64,000 nt of DNA, from contig NZ_QOIM01000021.1 of the NCBI RefSeq assembly GCF_003323735.1, positions 62,001 through 126,000 of the forward strand, written 5' to 3'. This DNA is from Streptomyces reniochalinae. GTDB lineage: Bacteria > Actinomycetota > Actinomycetes > Streptomycetales > Streptomycetaceae. Positions 44,503 to 53,475 of this stretch are shown in pieces; the first letter of the stretch is position 1, and every line of letters starts with the position of its first letter. Under the pieces are notes generated by a model. It searched no databases. It was not told where the DNA came from and saw nothing but the letters and a program-made list of their open reading frames with translations. A program made the translations under genes and the position numbers.

Positions 44503-44756
44503 ACCGAGTCCACTTCTGCCTGTGCCGGCTGTGAGCTTAGATCCTCAGTTCAGCCCGGTCCGTCGATTCGTCGGAAAGCGCGCTCATGGACAACCTGTGC
44601 CCGGGTGCACCACCTGGGCCCGAGGACCCTGCCAGGACCTGCTGCACACGTTCCAGCAACGGGATCATCACGGGACGCGGGATCTCCTCCTGCGCCGGAA
44701 AGCTGGGGCCGGAGAGGCGGCGTGTCAGCACAGCCGTGCTGACGCGTCAGCACGAG

Positions 44757-44794
44757 AAACCCCCCAGGCCGCGTTCTTGCAGGTCAGAGGGGTT
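44757..44794 (-). terminator. Terminator downstream of tRNA-Glu
   Basis: AACCCC and GGGGTT arms at the ends of 44757-44794 enclose a long loop, followed on the minus strand by TTTCTC. It lies 11 bases beyond the encoded CCA of tRNA-Glu. Confidence 0.5.
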
Positions 44795-44807
44795 ATGAGT
44801 GTGATGG

Positions 44808-44880
44808 TGCCCCCAACGGGATTCGAACCCGTGCTACCGCCTTGAAAGGGCGGCGTCCTGGGCCACTAGACGATGAGGGC
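44808..44880 (-). tRNA. tRNA-Glu (anticodon TTC)
   Basis: A 73-nt cloverleaf: acceptor GCCCTCA with TGGGGGC (one G-T pair), discriminator A, anticodon loop CTTTCAA giving TTC. CCA is encoded (44805-44807). Same strand as tRNA-Asp and tRNA-Phe 15.6 kb to the left. Confidence 0.96.
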
Positions 44881-44997
44881 GAGTGGCTTCGCCAAGCGCC
44901 TGAACAGCGCCATGGCAGGCTCCGGCAGCATATGGGATGCGTGGACGGTTCGCCAAAACATAGGCGAGCGGCACAGGGGCCGCCGTCGTCCCGCCGC

Positions 44998-46656
44998 TCA
45001 GCGGCCGGTCGCGGTGCCGGTGCCGGTCGGTGAGGACGGCGGGGACGGTGACGACGGCGAGGGGGAGGGGGAGGGCGACGGGGGTGCGCCCGGCTTCACC
45101 TCTTCCGGCAGGTGACGGGAGACCTCGGCCCTGGACAGGCCGAGACCGCCCAGGGTGATCGCGTCCCACGCCTGGAGCCGGTCGGTGTCCCGGTCCAGGT
45201 AGAGGACGGACGCCTGCACCTTGTCCGGCTCGGCACCCTCGACGGCGCGCAGCCCGCTGCCGCCGGTCGAGCCCTGGGTCATCAGCCGGGTGTCGTGCGG
45301 CAGCATCTGGGTCTTCCGGTGGTGCGTGTGCCCGGCGAGCGCCAGCGGGACGAGCCCGTCGGTCTGCTCGGCCAGTACCGGGTTGTGGCCGACGGCGATG
45401 TCGACCGGGGTGCCGGCCGCCCGCTGGGCCCGCAGCGAGGCGGCCAGCTCGCGGCCCCGGGCCCGTTCGGCGGGGTCGCCCTCGGGTGCGACGGAGCGGT
45501 CCGGGGTGAACTGCGGATCGCCCCAGCCGGCGAGGCGCAGCCCCGCCACGTTCACCGGCTTCCCCGAGTCGAGCACGTGGACCTGTGCACCGTCCTCGCC
45601 GTTCAGCGCCTCGATGGCCTTCTGCGTGGCGGCGGAGTCGTGGTTGCCGCGTACCCATACGTAGGGGGCTCCGAGGCCGGTGATCGGGTCGAGGAAACCG
45701 TTCTCGGCGGTCGTGCCGTGGTCCATGGTGTCGCCGCTGTCGATGATCACGTCGATGTCGTACTGCTCGACCAGGGAACGCACGATGTGCCAGGCGGCCG
45801 GGTTGAGGTGGATGTCGGAGACGTGCAGCACCCGCGTCGTCGAGGGGTCGGGCTGGTACGCGGGCAGGGTGGACGTCACGTCGTAGAGCTTGGTGACGTT
45901 CGTCACCAGACGGGCCAACTCCTTCTGGTAGACGTCGAACTCGGTCGCGATGCTGCGCGCGTTGCCCACCACCTGCGGCGCGCTCGCCAGCAGCCCGGAG
46001 AACCGCGGCTCCAGCACCGACTTCGGGTTCCACGTCGCCGCCGCCGTCCCGGCCGAGGCCACCAGCAGGGCGAGGGAGAGTCCGCCCGCGCGCAGCGCGG
46101 TGCCCGGACGGCGGTAGACGGCCAGCGCGAGCGCGCACGAGCCGGTCAGCACCGCGACGGCCGAGCGCAGCCCGAGGTCGAGCGCCCCCGCCTGCACGTC
46201 CTCGCCGATCTCGTCGTCCAGCCCCTCGATCCGCTCCGGATGGTTGACGAGGGCCGCGGAGCGTTCCTGGTCGAGTTGGTCGACGTCCACGTCCAGGCGC
46301 AGCGGCGCGGCGTGGCTGCGCAGCTCCAGTGCGCCCAGTGGTGAGACGTTCACCTTGGTGCCCCCGGTGAGGGAGGGCCGCAGGGTCATCGTCGTGTCGA
46401 CGGGGCCGACCGGCGTGCGGACGTTTCCGACGACCAGGAGCCCGAGCCAGCCGCCGAGCAGCGTCACGACGACGAGACCCGCGGCGCGCCGGTACGGGCG
46501 GGTGCGCGCGTGCGGGATCGGGTGCGTTCGCGGGTGGGGGTGCTGGTGCGTGTGCGGGGACGGGCGGCGACGGGCGAGGTGGGCGTTCAGGCGTGCGGCG
46601 AGCTGTCTGTACAAGCCCGCCGCGGCGCGCAACGGCTTGGTGGCAACGCTGGCCAT
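44998..46656 (-). CDS. Membrane-anchored metallophosphoesterase
   Basis: A 552-residue protein. After a His/Pro/Arg-rich head there is a membrane helix (about residues 60-78), an extracytoplasmic domain (TLRPSLTGGTKVNVSPLGALELRSH), and a second hydrophobic pair (about 170-220). The C-terminal calcineurin-like phosphoesterase shows all metal-binding blocks: HVSDIHLNPAAW, IDSGDTMDHG, VRGNHDSAAT, VGHNPVL and LAGHTHHRK. The tail is Ser/Pro/Thr repeats. The ATG at 46656 excludes an upstream low-complexity extension. Substrate unknown; a surface nucleotidase or phosphodiesterase is likely. Confidence 0.85.
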   Translation of the reverse strand: MASVATKPLRAAAGLYRQLAARLNAHLARRRPSPHTHQHPHPRTHPIPHARTRPYRRAAGLVVVTLLGGWLGLLVVGNVRTPVGPVDTTMTLRPSLTGGTKVNVSPLGALELRSHAAPLRLDVDVDQLDQERSAALVNHPERIEGLDDEIGEDVQAGALDLGLRSAVAVLTGSCALALAVYRRPGTALRAGGLSLALLVASAGTAAATWNPKSVLEPRFSGLLASAPQVVGNARSIATEFDVYQKELARLVTNVTKLYDVTSTLPAYQPDPSTTRVLHVSDIHLNPAAWHIVRSLVEQYDIDVIIDSGDTMDHGTTAENGFLDPITGLGAPYVWVRGNHDSAATQKAIEALNGEDGAQVHVLDSGKPVNVAGLRLAGWGDPQFTPDRSVAPEGDPAERARGRELAASLRAQRAAGTPVDIAVGHNPVLAEQTDGLVPLALAGHTHHRKTQMLPHDTRLMTQGSTGGSGLRAVEGAEPDKVQASVLYLDRDTDRLQAWDAITLGGLGLSRAEVSRHLPEEVKPGAPPSPSPSPSPSSPSPPSSPTGTGTATGR

Positions 46657-46881
46657 GTCGGCCGGTATGCCCCTTGTGGGGGGCGCGTATGCCGTTCCGC
46701 CCGCCGGTGCCGCGTGCGGGTGCCCGCCGAGGGAGGGGCGCCCGCGTCCACCGGAGGGAGGGCCACGCGCGTCCACCTGAGGGGGCGTCCCTCGGGCGGG
46801 AGGCGCGCGCGTCCTGCGGGGAGCGCGGGGAAGTCCACCCGGGGGAGGGCGTCGGCGGGGCGGCTGGCCGACAATGGGGGT

Positions 46882-47247
46882 GTGCTGGAGATGACGCGTG
46901 AGGAGTTCGAAGAGCTGGTCGCCGAGGCGCTCGACCGGATACCGCCCGAGCTGACGCGGCTGATGGACAACGTCGCCGTGTTCGTCGAGGACGAGCCCCC
47001 GGCGGACGACCCCGAATTGCTCGGGCTGTACGAGGGCACGCCGCTGACCGAGCGCGGCGAGTGGTACGCGGGCGTCCTGCCCGACCGCATCACGGTCTAC
47101 CGGGGGCCCACCCTGCGGATGGTCGAACGCGAGGGCGGAGGGGGCCGGGAGGGCGTCGTGGAGGAGGTCGAGATCACCGTCGTGCACGAGATCGCCCACC
47201 ACTTCGGCATCGACGACGAGAAGCTGCACGCACTGGGGTACGGGTGA
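46882..47247 (+). CDS. Zincin-like metallopeptidase family protein (PF06262)
   Basis: A 121-residue protein with the conserved start MTREEFEELVAEALDRIPPEL and C-terminal HEIAHHFGIDDEKLHALGYG, the HExxH motif of the actinobacterial PF06262 family (minimal zincin fold). Activity has not been shown for the family as far as I know. The GTG at 46882 gives the usual N-terminus (VLEMTREEF); the ATG at 46891 is an alternative. GACAAT (46870-46875) lies 6 bases before the GTG, so it may be leaderless. It is divergent from the phosphoesterase gene. Confidence 0.88.
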   Translation: MLEMTREEFEELVAEALDRIPPELTRLMDNVAVFVEDEPPADDPELLGLYEGTPLTERGEWYAGVLPDRITVYRGPTLRMVEREGGGGREGVVEEVEITVVHEIAHHFGIDDEKLHALGYG

Positions 47248-47527
47248 CGGTGTGGGGCCTGCGGGCCTGCGGGGCCTGAAGGCCCGCGGGGTCTGGGGCC
47301 CTGCGGGGTCTCCCTGGACCTACGGGGCCTCGCTGGTGCACTGGTCCGCCGGGGGCGCGGGGCGGGGTGACGCGCGCCGCCCGGGCCTGTCGGGCGCCGG
47401 GCGGGACGTGCGAGCGCCGGATGACGCGCCGCGTGCGCTTCGGCGTGTGCGCGGTGGGGCGTGACCTGTTGGGGTGACGGGGAGTTGAGCACGGCACCCG
47501 CCGAAATCCTGCGCAGGAGGTCCCACC

Positions 47528-48214
47528 GTGCGCCGATCCCGTCCCGCTGCCCGTACCGGCCATACCGCTTCCCCCACGGGTACGGGCGGTGCACACCCCA
47601 CAGGCCGCACCGCCCGCTCCACGACGGTCGGCGCGCTCATGCTCGCGGCGGTCTCCACGCTCAGCGGCTGCATGACGGTGCAGGGCGCCGACGACGTGGG
47701 CGAGGGCGGCACGACGCCCGTCGGAAGCCGCTCCGACGACCACGGTGGCGCGGCCGAACCGGAGGGCGGTCTCGACGGCGCCGGCTACCGCAAGGGCCGC
47801 GTGACCGGGGACGGCCGCGACTCCGGTGGCCGGGACGGGGACCACGGGCGGTCCGCGGGCGGTCGGCACGGCAAGCGGGAAAAAGGTGACGAGCGCGACA
47901 AGGGCGCCGGCGCCGGGCGTTCCGCCGACGCCGGCGGCGCGCACAGCGGTGACGCGGGCGGCGACGACGCCTCCGGCGGCGACTCCGGCTCCTCCGACGG
48001 TGACCGCAACCGTCCCCGCCCCCAGCCGACCGGCGGCGCGGGCGGTTCGGGGGGCTCCGGTGGCGGGCCGGGCGGTGACGATCCGGACTCTCCGACGACC
48101 TCGCCCAGCCCCACCCCGAGCAAGCCAGACCCGGACCCGTCGCCGACCCGGACGACGGCCTCCCCCAGTGGCTCCGACACCTACTCCCGCCAGATCGGGC
48201 CCCACCTCGCCTGA
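47528..48214 (+). CDS. Putative lipoprotein, Gly/Asp/Ser-rich
   Basis: A 228-residue protein with an Arg-rich head, hydrophobic core VGALMLAAVSTL and lipobox LSGC (Cys48). The signal region is long, possibly a Tat-type start (RRSR). The rest is extremely Gly/Asp/Ser/Arg-rich and then Pro/Thr/Ser-rich, reading as a disordered wall-spanning stalk. AGGAGG at 47515-47520 fits the GTG at 47528. No functional domain was recognised. Confidence 0.6.
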   Translation: MRRSRPAARTGHTASPTGTGGAHPTGRTARSTTVGALMLAAVSTLSGCMTVQGADDVGEGGTTPVGSRSDDHGGAAEPEGGLDGAGYRKGRVTGDGRDSGGRDGDHGRSAGGRHGKREKGDERDKGAGAGRSADAGGAHSGDAGGDDASGGDSGSSDGDRNRPRPQPTGGAGGSGGSGGGPGGDDPDSPTTSPSPTPSKPDPDPSPTRTTASPSGSDTYSRQIGPHLA

Positions 48215-48613
48215 GCCCTGCGGCCGAGGCGCGGGTCGGCGGGCCCGGCCCCTTTCGGGTGGTCCCGGCTTTCGGGTGATCCCGGCTTTCGGGTGGTCCC
48301 GGTGCACTCTTCGGGGCGGGCCCCGTGGCGCAGGCCGGGCCACGGCGGTGCTCTCCACGGCTGTGCTCGCTACGGCGGTACCGGCCACGGCCGCGCCGGC
48401 CACCGTGCGGCCGGACGGCCGGGCCCCGTTTGCGCAGCGGCGTATCGGCCGCGTATGCTGGTAGATCGTTTGATCCCATTTGCCCGGCGCCATCTCGCAG
48501 CGCGCCGTGTGGCGCGTTCTCTCCCTGCCGTGGCTGACCGCATCGAGGCGGTTCCTTGCGAATTCACGGAGTTATGGGCGCGTGCCAGTGACTCCGGAAG
48601 GTTCTCATTTCGC
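48215..48613 (+). other. Intergenic region and long helicase leader
   Basis: 399 bases. The left part has three near-copies of a TTTCGGGTG(G/A)TCCCGG unit at about 48254-48302. The right part is the putative promoter at 48430-48459 and a ~148-base leader. An in-frame ATG at 48455 overlaps the -10 and is unlikely to be used. Confidence 0.5.
48430..48459 (+). promoter_or_regulatory. Putative promoter of the DEAD-box helicase gene
   Basis: TTGCGC (48430-48435), 18-base spacer, TATGCT (48454-48459). Transcription from about 48466 would give a ~148-base 5' leader before the ATG at 48614. Long leaders are usual for cold-inducible DEAD-box helicase mRNAs. Confidence 0.5.
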
Positions 48614-50797
48614 ATGTCTGTAACCACCCATGACGCCGTTGAGCCCGCCCGCGCGGATGACGCGGCGGAAGGCGTAGAGACGGTCGAGACCGTAGGGACG
48701 GTCGAGATCGTAGAGACGGTCGAGACCGTGGAAACGGCCGCCGGGACCGTCGTCGCAGCGCCCGAGGCCGCGGACGCGGCGACCGCGACAGCGGAGACGG
48801 CGGTGGCCGGCGCCGCGGAGGCGGAGGAGGCGGCCGCCGAGCCCACTCCCACGTTCGCCGACCTCGGGCTGCCCGAGGCCGTCGTCCGCAAGCTCGCCCA
48901 GAACGGTGTGACCGCGCCGTTCCCGATCCAGGCCGCCACCATTCCGGACGCGCTCGCCGGCATGGACGTACTGGGCCGGGGCCGTACCGGCTCGGGCAAG
49001 ACGCTGTCCTTCGGGCTGCCGCTGCTGGCCCGCCTGACGGGCGGCCGTACGGAGCGCAAGCGCCCCCGCGGTGTCATCCTCACGCCGACCCGCGAGCTGG
49101 CGATGCAGGTCTCCGACGCGCTCCAGCCGTACGGCGACACCCTCGGCCTCAGGCTGAAGGTGGTGTGCGGTGGCACGTCCATGGCCAACCAGATCTCCGC
49201 GCTGGAGCGGGGCGTCGACATCCTCGTCGCCACGCCCGGCCGGCTGCGTGACCTGATCAACCGCGGGTCCTGCTCTTTGGACGACGTCGAGACGGCCATC
49301 CTCGACGAGGCCGACCAGATGGCCGACCTGGGCTTCCTGCCCGAGGTGACCGAGATCCTCGACCTCGTCCCCGAGGGCGGCCAGCGGATGCTGTTCTCCG
49401 CCACCATGGAGAAGGAGATCGACTCCCTGGTGCGGCGCTACCTCGTCGACCCCGTCTCGCACGAGGTGGACGCGGCGCAGGGCGCGGTGACGACGATGAC
49501 GCACCACGTGCTGATCGTGAAGCCGCGCGACAAGGCGCCGGTGACGGCCGCCATCGCCGGCCGCAAGGGCCGCACGATCGTCTTCGTCCGCACACAGCTC
49601 GGCGCCGACCGGGTTGCCGAACAGCTGTGCGAGGCCGGGGTGCGCGCCGACGCGCTGCACGGCGGCATGACGCAGGGCGCCCGCACCCGCACGCTGGCGG
49701 ACTTCAAGGACGGCAAGGTCAACACGCTCGTCGCCACGGACGTCGCGGCCCGCGGTATCCACGTCGACGGCATCGACCTCGTCCTCAACGTCGACCCGGC
49801 GGGCGACCACAAGGACTACCTGCACCGCTCGGGCCGTACCGCGCGGGCCGGCGAGTCCGGGACCGTCGTCTCCCTGGCCCTGCCCCACCAGCGCCGCCAG
49901 ATCTTCCGGCTCATGGAGGACGCCGGGGTGGACGCCTCCCGGCACCTCATCGGCCGCGGTGACGTCTTCGACGAGGAAGTGGCCCGCATCGTCGGCGCCC
50001 GCTCCCTCACCGAGGTCCAGGCCGAGTCGGCCGTCAACACCGCCCGCCAGGCCGAGCGCGAGGCCAGGAAGCTCAACCGCCAGCTGGAGAAGCTCCAGCA
50101 GCGCGCGGCCGAGCTGCGCGAGGAGGCCACACTGCTGATCGCGCGGGCCGCCCGCGAGCGCGGTGAGGACCCGGACGCCGCTGTCGCGGCCGCCACGGAG
50201 GCGGAGGCCGAGCAGGCCGCCGAGGAGGCGCGTGCGGAGGCCGCACGCCAGGCGAAGGCCGAGGCGGAGCGCCGCGAGCGAGAGCGCGCCGAGCGCGAAC
50301 GCGAGCGCGGTGACCGCGGCGGCCGCCCGTCCTACGACCGCAAGAACCGCGACCGTGACCGCGGTGACCGCTCGTACGGCAACCGCGACCGTGGCGACCG
50401 TCCCTACGGCCGCGACGGCGACCGCGAGCGCGGCGACCGGCGTTCCTCCGACCGCGGTACCGACCGGGGCGGTTTCCGCCGCGACCGCGACCGCGACAGG
50501 GGCCGCGACGAGCGCCCGTACGGCAACCGTGACCGTGACCGCGACCGCAGGGACGGTGGCGGGGACAGCCGTGACGGCGGCGCCCGCGGCGGCTACCGCC
50601 GTGACGGCGGCGACCGCACCTTCCGCCGTGACGGCTTCCGGGGCGGCGACCGCCCCTACCGCCGTGACAGCCGCGACGAGCGCCGGCCGCACGGCCGCAG
50701 CGGCGACAACCGCTCCACGTCCCACGGCCCGGGCCGTGGCGGCCCCCGCACCCCGGACCGCCGCGCCGACAAGCCCCGCTGGAAGCGCAACAGCTGA
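48614..50797 (+). CDS. DEAD-box RNA helicase
   Basis: A 727-residue helicase. An acidic Glu/Thr/Val/Ala repeat head (residues ~15-75) precedes the core: Q motif FADLGLPEAVVRKLAQNGVTAPFPIQ, motif I GRTGSGKT, Ia PTRELAMQ, II DEAD in AILDEADQM, III SAT, V ATDVAARGIHV and VI HRSGRTARAGESG. The ~240-residue C-terminus has a coiled coil (AEREARKLNRQLEKLQQRAAELREEA) and a long Arg/Asp/Gly-rich RGG-type tail for RNA binding. This resembles CsdA/DeaD-like Streptomyces helicases acting in cold adaptation and RNA turnover. The ATG at 48614 is preceded by GGAAGG at 48596-48601. Confidence 0.92.
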   Translation: MSVTTHDAVEPARADDAAEGVETVETVGTVEIVETVETVETAAGTVVAAPEAADAATATAETAVAGAAEAEEAAAEPTPTFADLGLPEAVVRKLAQNGVTAPFPIQAATIPDALAGMDVLGRGRTGSGKTLSFGLPLLARLTGGRTERKRPRGVILTPTRELAMQVSDALQPYGDTLGLRLKVVCGGTSMANQISALERGVDILVATPGRLRDLINRGSCSLDDVETAILDEADQMADLGFLPEVTEILDLVPEGGQRMLFSATMEKEIDSLVRRYLVDPVSHEVDAAQGAVTTMTHHVLIVKPRDKAPVTAAIAGRKGRTIVFVRTQLGADRVAEQLCEAGVRADALHGGMTQGARTRTLADFKDGKVNTLVATDVAARGIHVDGIDLVLNVDPAGDHKDYLHRSGRTARAGESGTVVSLALPHQRRQIFRLMEDAGVDASRHLIGRGDVFDEEVARIVGARSLTEVQAESAVNTARQAEREARKLNRQLEKLQQRAAELREEATLLIARAARERGEDPDAAVAAATEAEAEQAAEEARAEAARQAKAEAERRERERAERERERGDRGGRPSYDRKNRDRDRGDRSYGNRDRGDRPYGRDGDRERGDRRSSDRGTDRGGFRRDRDRDRGRDERPYGNRDRDRDRRDGGGDSRDGGARGGYRRDGGDRTFRRDGFRGGDRPYRRDSRDERRPHGRSGDNRSTSHGPGRGGPRTPDRRADKPRWKRNS

Positions 50798-50909
50798 CGG
50801 CTCGTGGCCTGCTGACGCCTGCCACACGCACGTTCGAGCGCGGTCCGAGGGCACGCTACGGGGAATGCCTTCGAACCGCGCCGGACGGCCGGGCTATGCT
50901 GCTCGGTGC

Positions 50910-50982
50910 GGGCCGTTAGCTCAATTGGCAGAGCAGTGGACTTTTAATCCATTGGTTGTGGGTTCGAGTCCCACACGGCCTA
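50910..50982 (+). tRNA. tRNA-Lys (anticodon TTT)
   Basis: A complete 73-nt cloverleaf: GGGCCGT with ACGGCCT, discriminator A, anticodon loop CTTTTAA giving TTT. CCA is not encoded. TATGCT (50895-50900) is a likely -10. The broken integrase gene lies just beyond, so this tRNA is a candidate integration site, but no second copy of its 3' end was found in the window. Confidence 0.97.
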
Positions 50983-51018
50983 CTGCCAGCAGGGAGGGAA
51001 TCCCCCTCTGACCTGCGA

Positions 51019-51057
51019 CGAAGTGCCCGGACCGGGATGATCGGTCCGGGCACTTCG
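51019..51057 (+). terminator. Terminator downstream of tRNA-Lys
   Basis: A perfect 16-bp stem (51019-51034 with 51042-51057) and a 7-base loop. Confidence 0.85.
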
Positions 51058-51146
51058 ATGTTCGGGGCGCTCTGCGTGAGCGATGCGTGAGCGGACGTCA
51101 GCCGATCACGCGGATGCTCGTGCACAGCGTGATCACGAGCCGGCCG

Positions 51147-52703
51147 CTATGTCCTGAGGTCGAACTGGCGAAGCCACTCGGGATCCCCGTCCCCGACAGT
51201 GGCGACCAAGCCTCCGCTCAGCAGCAGCATGTACAGCACGAAGGCCAGCCCACCCTTCTCGCCTTCGCCGTAGTGATCCAGGCACTGGGTGATGGTCACG
51301 CTGGGGTTCGCGTCGGGGTGGCCGATGAGACCTGCCGCGTACAAGAGATCGTCGTGTGCGATTCCAAGAGAGTCGGAAACCCAATCGACGGTCTCGCCTG
51401 CGTCTTCCTCGGTGATCACCTCGCGGGCCGCGACGAGCCAGCCCATCAGGACGGTGAACACCATCGTCGGGTCGGATGGGTGCTCCCCGTCGATAAAGGA
51501 GCCGCCGGGGCCCTGGGAAGGATTCTCCAGCCAGGCAGCGATGTCGGCCAGCAGGACGGCCACGTTGAGGCTGTCGAGGGCGATCGTGTTCGAGCTGCCC
51601 TCGGTCTTGGGCTCGGACTCGTACGGGTCCCAGCCGTCGACCACGATCTCCTTGGAGGGCGTGATGAGGCGGGCTTCGAGGTCGATGTCCGGCCACTCCT
51701 GGCCCACCGCCTCGCCACGTCGCAGGCCCCGCGTGCCCATCAGGTGGAAGAGGGCGTACAGGCGGTCGCCCTCGGCCGCGTCGAGGAAGGCGCCGAACTG
51801 GGCGGGCGTCCAGACCATGACCGAGCCGGGGATCTCGGCCGTCTCGCGCCAGCGCCGGACGCGCTCGTCCGTCCAGAGGAGGGGCTTGGGGCGCTTGCCG
51901 GATTCCAGCTCGACGTGGGAGGCCGGGTTGAACGTGATGAGCTGCTGGGCGATGGCCGAGTTCAGCGCGGCCCGCAGAGTACGGCGTACCGCCTGACGCG
52001 TGGCCGGCCCCGTCTGCTTGCGGAACGGCTTCATCTCGGCGAGCTTCGCCCGTTCCGCCGCCAGCCGCGCCCGCTCGGCGCCGACGGGCCGTCCCGGCTT
52101 GCTGGGCTTGCAGCGGGCGACCTGGGCGCGGCGTGCCTCGTTCTCCGCCGCGATCACCTCGTTCTGGTCCGCGATGGCGTCGAACATCGCCACCAGGTGG
52201 CCGACGTTGAGGCGGTCGAGTCGTACGTGGCCGATGTGGGGCCCCAGATGGGCGCGGATGTGGGAGGCGTAGCCGTTGAGCGTCGTCCTGCGGCGCTTCT
52301 TCGCCGCCAGCCAGCTCTCCAGCCACTCGCCAATCGTGAGGCTGCCTCGGAGGTTCAGGCCCGACGTGAGGCGCCGACGGGTCTCCTCGACGTTCGGCAG
52401 CGGTACCTTCTCCCGGCTGACCTCCTCCAGCATGGCGGCGACCAGTTCGATGCTCTCGGGGTCGTCGGAGTCGGCGAGGGCGAGGAGCGCGCGGACGTGG
52501 TCGAGAGCGGCCTGGGCGGCCTTGAGGCTCTCGTAGCCGGCGCGGCTGAAGGAGCGGCGGGTGCCGTCGGGGTGGGGCGGGAGTTCCTGCCGTACGGAGT
52601 ACGAGCCATGCTTGCGGCTGGAGAGCTTGGGGCACTTCTTGCCGAGCGGCTTGCCGGTCTCGGCGTCGCGGCAGTAGCAGCGGCGGTGCGTAGAACCCTT
52701 CAA
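51147..52703 (-). CDS. Tyrosine recombinase with a replaced C-terminus (probably inactive)
   Basis: A 518-residue protein. The start MKGSTHRRCYCRDAETGKPLGKKCPKL is the Cys-containing head typical of large actinomycete integrases. The arm-binding and core-binding regions follow (GSLTIGEWLESWLAAKKRRRTT). The catalytic domain begins normally with LMGTRGLRRGEAVGQEWPDID, containing Arg I, and EPKTEGSSNTIALD. After about residue 395 the expected HxxR, His/Trp and Tyr blocks are absent. Instead an unrelated ~120 residues ends VLYMLLLSGGLVATVGDGDPEWLRQF. No other frame restores them. It looks like a deletion fusion to another gene, so strand cleavage should be lost. It overlaps the XRE gene by 4 bases (ATGA). 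Confidence 0.8.
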   Translation of the reverse strand: MKGSTHRRCYCRDAETGKPLGKKCPKLSSRKHGSYSVRQELPPHPDGTRRSFSRAGYESLKAAQAALDHVRALLALADSDDPESIELVAAMLEEVSREKVPLPNVEETRRRLTSGLNLRGSLTIGEWLESWLAAKKRRRTTLNGYASHIRAHLGPHIGHVRLDRLNVGHLVAMFDAIADQNEVIAAENEARRAQVARCKPSKPGRPVGAERARLAAERAKLAEMKPFRKQTGPATRQAVRRTLRAALNSAIAQQLITFNPASHVELESGKRPKPLLWTDERVRRWRETAEIPGSVMVWTPAQFGAFLDAAEGDRLYALFHLMGTRGLRRGEAVGQEWPDIDLEARLITPSKEIVVDGWDPYESEPKTEGSSNTIALDSLNVAVLLADIAAWLENPSQGPGGSFIDGEHPSDPTMVFTVLMGWLVAAREVITEEDAGETVDWVSDSLGIAHDDLLYAAGLIGHPDANPSVTITQCLDHYGEGEKGGLAFVLYMLLLSGGLVATVGDGDPEWLRQFDLRT

Positions 52704-53380
52704 AGGCGTTCCTCCGGGGCGGGGTCGGATGCGGACTCGGGTGGATCCACGTCTTCGAGTCCGAGTGGCAGATCGGGTGGGACGCCGCCTTCCTCGCAGA
52801 TTTCCCGGCGGAGGTGGCGGAGGTTGTACTTGGCGGAGATGGCCTGGTCTGCGTACTCGCTGCGCCTGCGCTCGGCCTCTTCCTGCCGGGCGCGGCTGGT
52901 GGCGATCCTGGCCTCGAACCCGGCCCGCCCTTCCTCTTCGAGCGTGGCGAGGGCGGTGTGGACGAGGCTGGTATGGCGCTCGAACTCGGAGAGCAGTCCT
53001 GCGTCGTAGCCGAACACCTCTTGGTCGCCGGTGAAGTGCCGCAGCGCCTCCCAGGTGGGCACGAGTTCCTCGAAGGGGAGTTCTTGGGTCTCCTCGACGT
53101 ATCCGACCGGGAAGATCAGGCAGATCGGGTACGTCTCCAGAGCCGCCGCCAGGACCATGACGTCCACGAGCGGGAGGCTGGCCCGCCGCCCGGACTCCAT
53201 GTTGGCGATCACGTTGCGTGGGACGGGATGCCCAAGCTCCTCACACCGGTCCGCCAGGTCCTGCGCGCTCCATCCCATCTCCTTCCTTCTCCGCCGGACT
53301 TCACCGGCCACGTTGGCTTGGACCCGGTCCACCCACTCCGGGACGTCATCTTCATCAGCATCCAGATCGTGTTGTGTCAT
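52700..53380 (-). CDS. XRE-family transcriptional regulator
   Basis: A 226-residue regulator with a helix-turn-helix at residues about 22-85 (VAGEVRRRRKEMGWSAQDLADRCEELGHPVPRNVIANMESGRR). The C-terminal half is charged and helical (HTALATLEEEGRAGFEARIATSRARQEEAERRRSEY), probably a dimerisation coiled coil. A palindrome overlaps its start codon. It is translationally coupled to the recombinase gene, as is common for elements in which one repressor controls integrase expression. Confidence 0.85.
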   Translation of the reverse strand: MTQHDLDADEDDVPEWVDRVQANVAGEVRRRRKEMGWSAQDLADRCEELGHPVPRNVIANMESGRRASLPLVDVMVLAAALETYPICLIFPVGYVEETQELPFEELVPTWEALRHFTGDQEVFGYDAGLLSEFERHTSLVHTALATLEEEGRAGFEARIATSRARQEEAERRRSEYADQAISAKYNLRHLRREICEEGGVPPDLPLGLEDVDPPESASDPAPEERL

Positions 53381-53389
53381 GTAGACACA
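53373..53389. promoter_or_regulatory. Palindromic operator over the XRE start codon
   Basis: TGTGTC (53373-53378) and GACACA (53384-53389) with a 5-base spacer containing the start codon. It lies between the divergent XRE and excisionase-like genes, so it could control both. Confidence 0.55.
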
Positions 53390-53475
53390 CTAGCTTGGTC
53401 ATCCTGATTGGTGACGCCTGGAGCCGGACGTGATGCGCGCGTTCGCCGAGGGCTGTGCCGAAAGGGGCGCGCTGC

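Noticed and set aside
47248..47527. GCGGGG-rich repeats after the zincin gene as a regulatory element
   Set aside because: Low-complexity G+C sequence without regular period or symmetry.
48293..48613. N-terminal extension of the DEAD-box helicase
   Set aside because: The in-frame ATG at 48455 overlaps a good -10 hexamer, so it would not be transcribed from that promoter.
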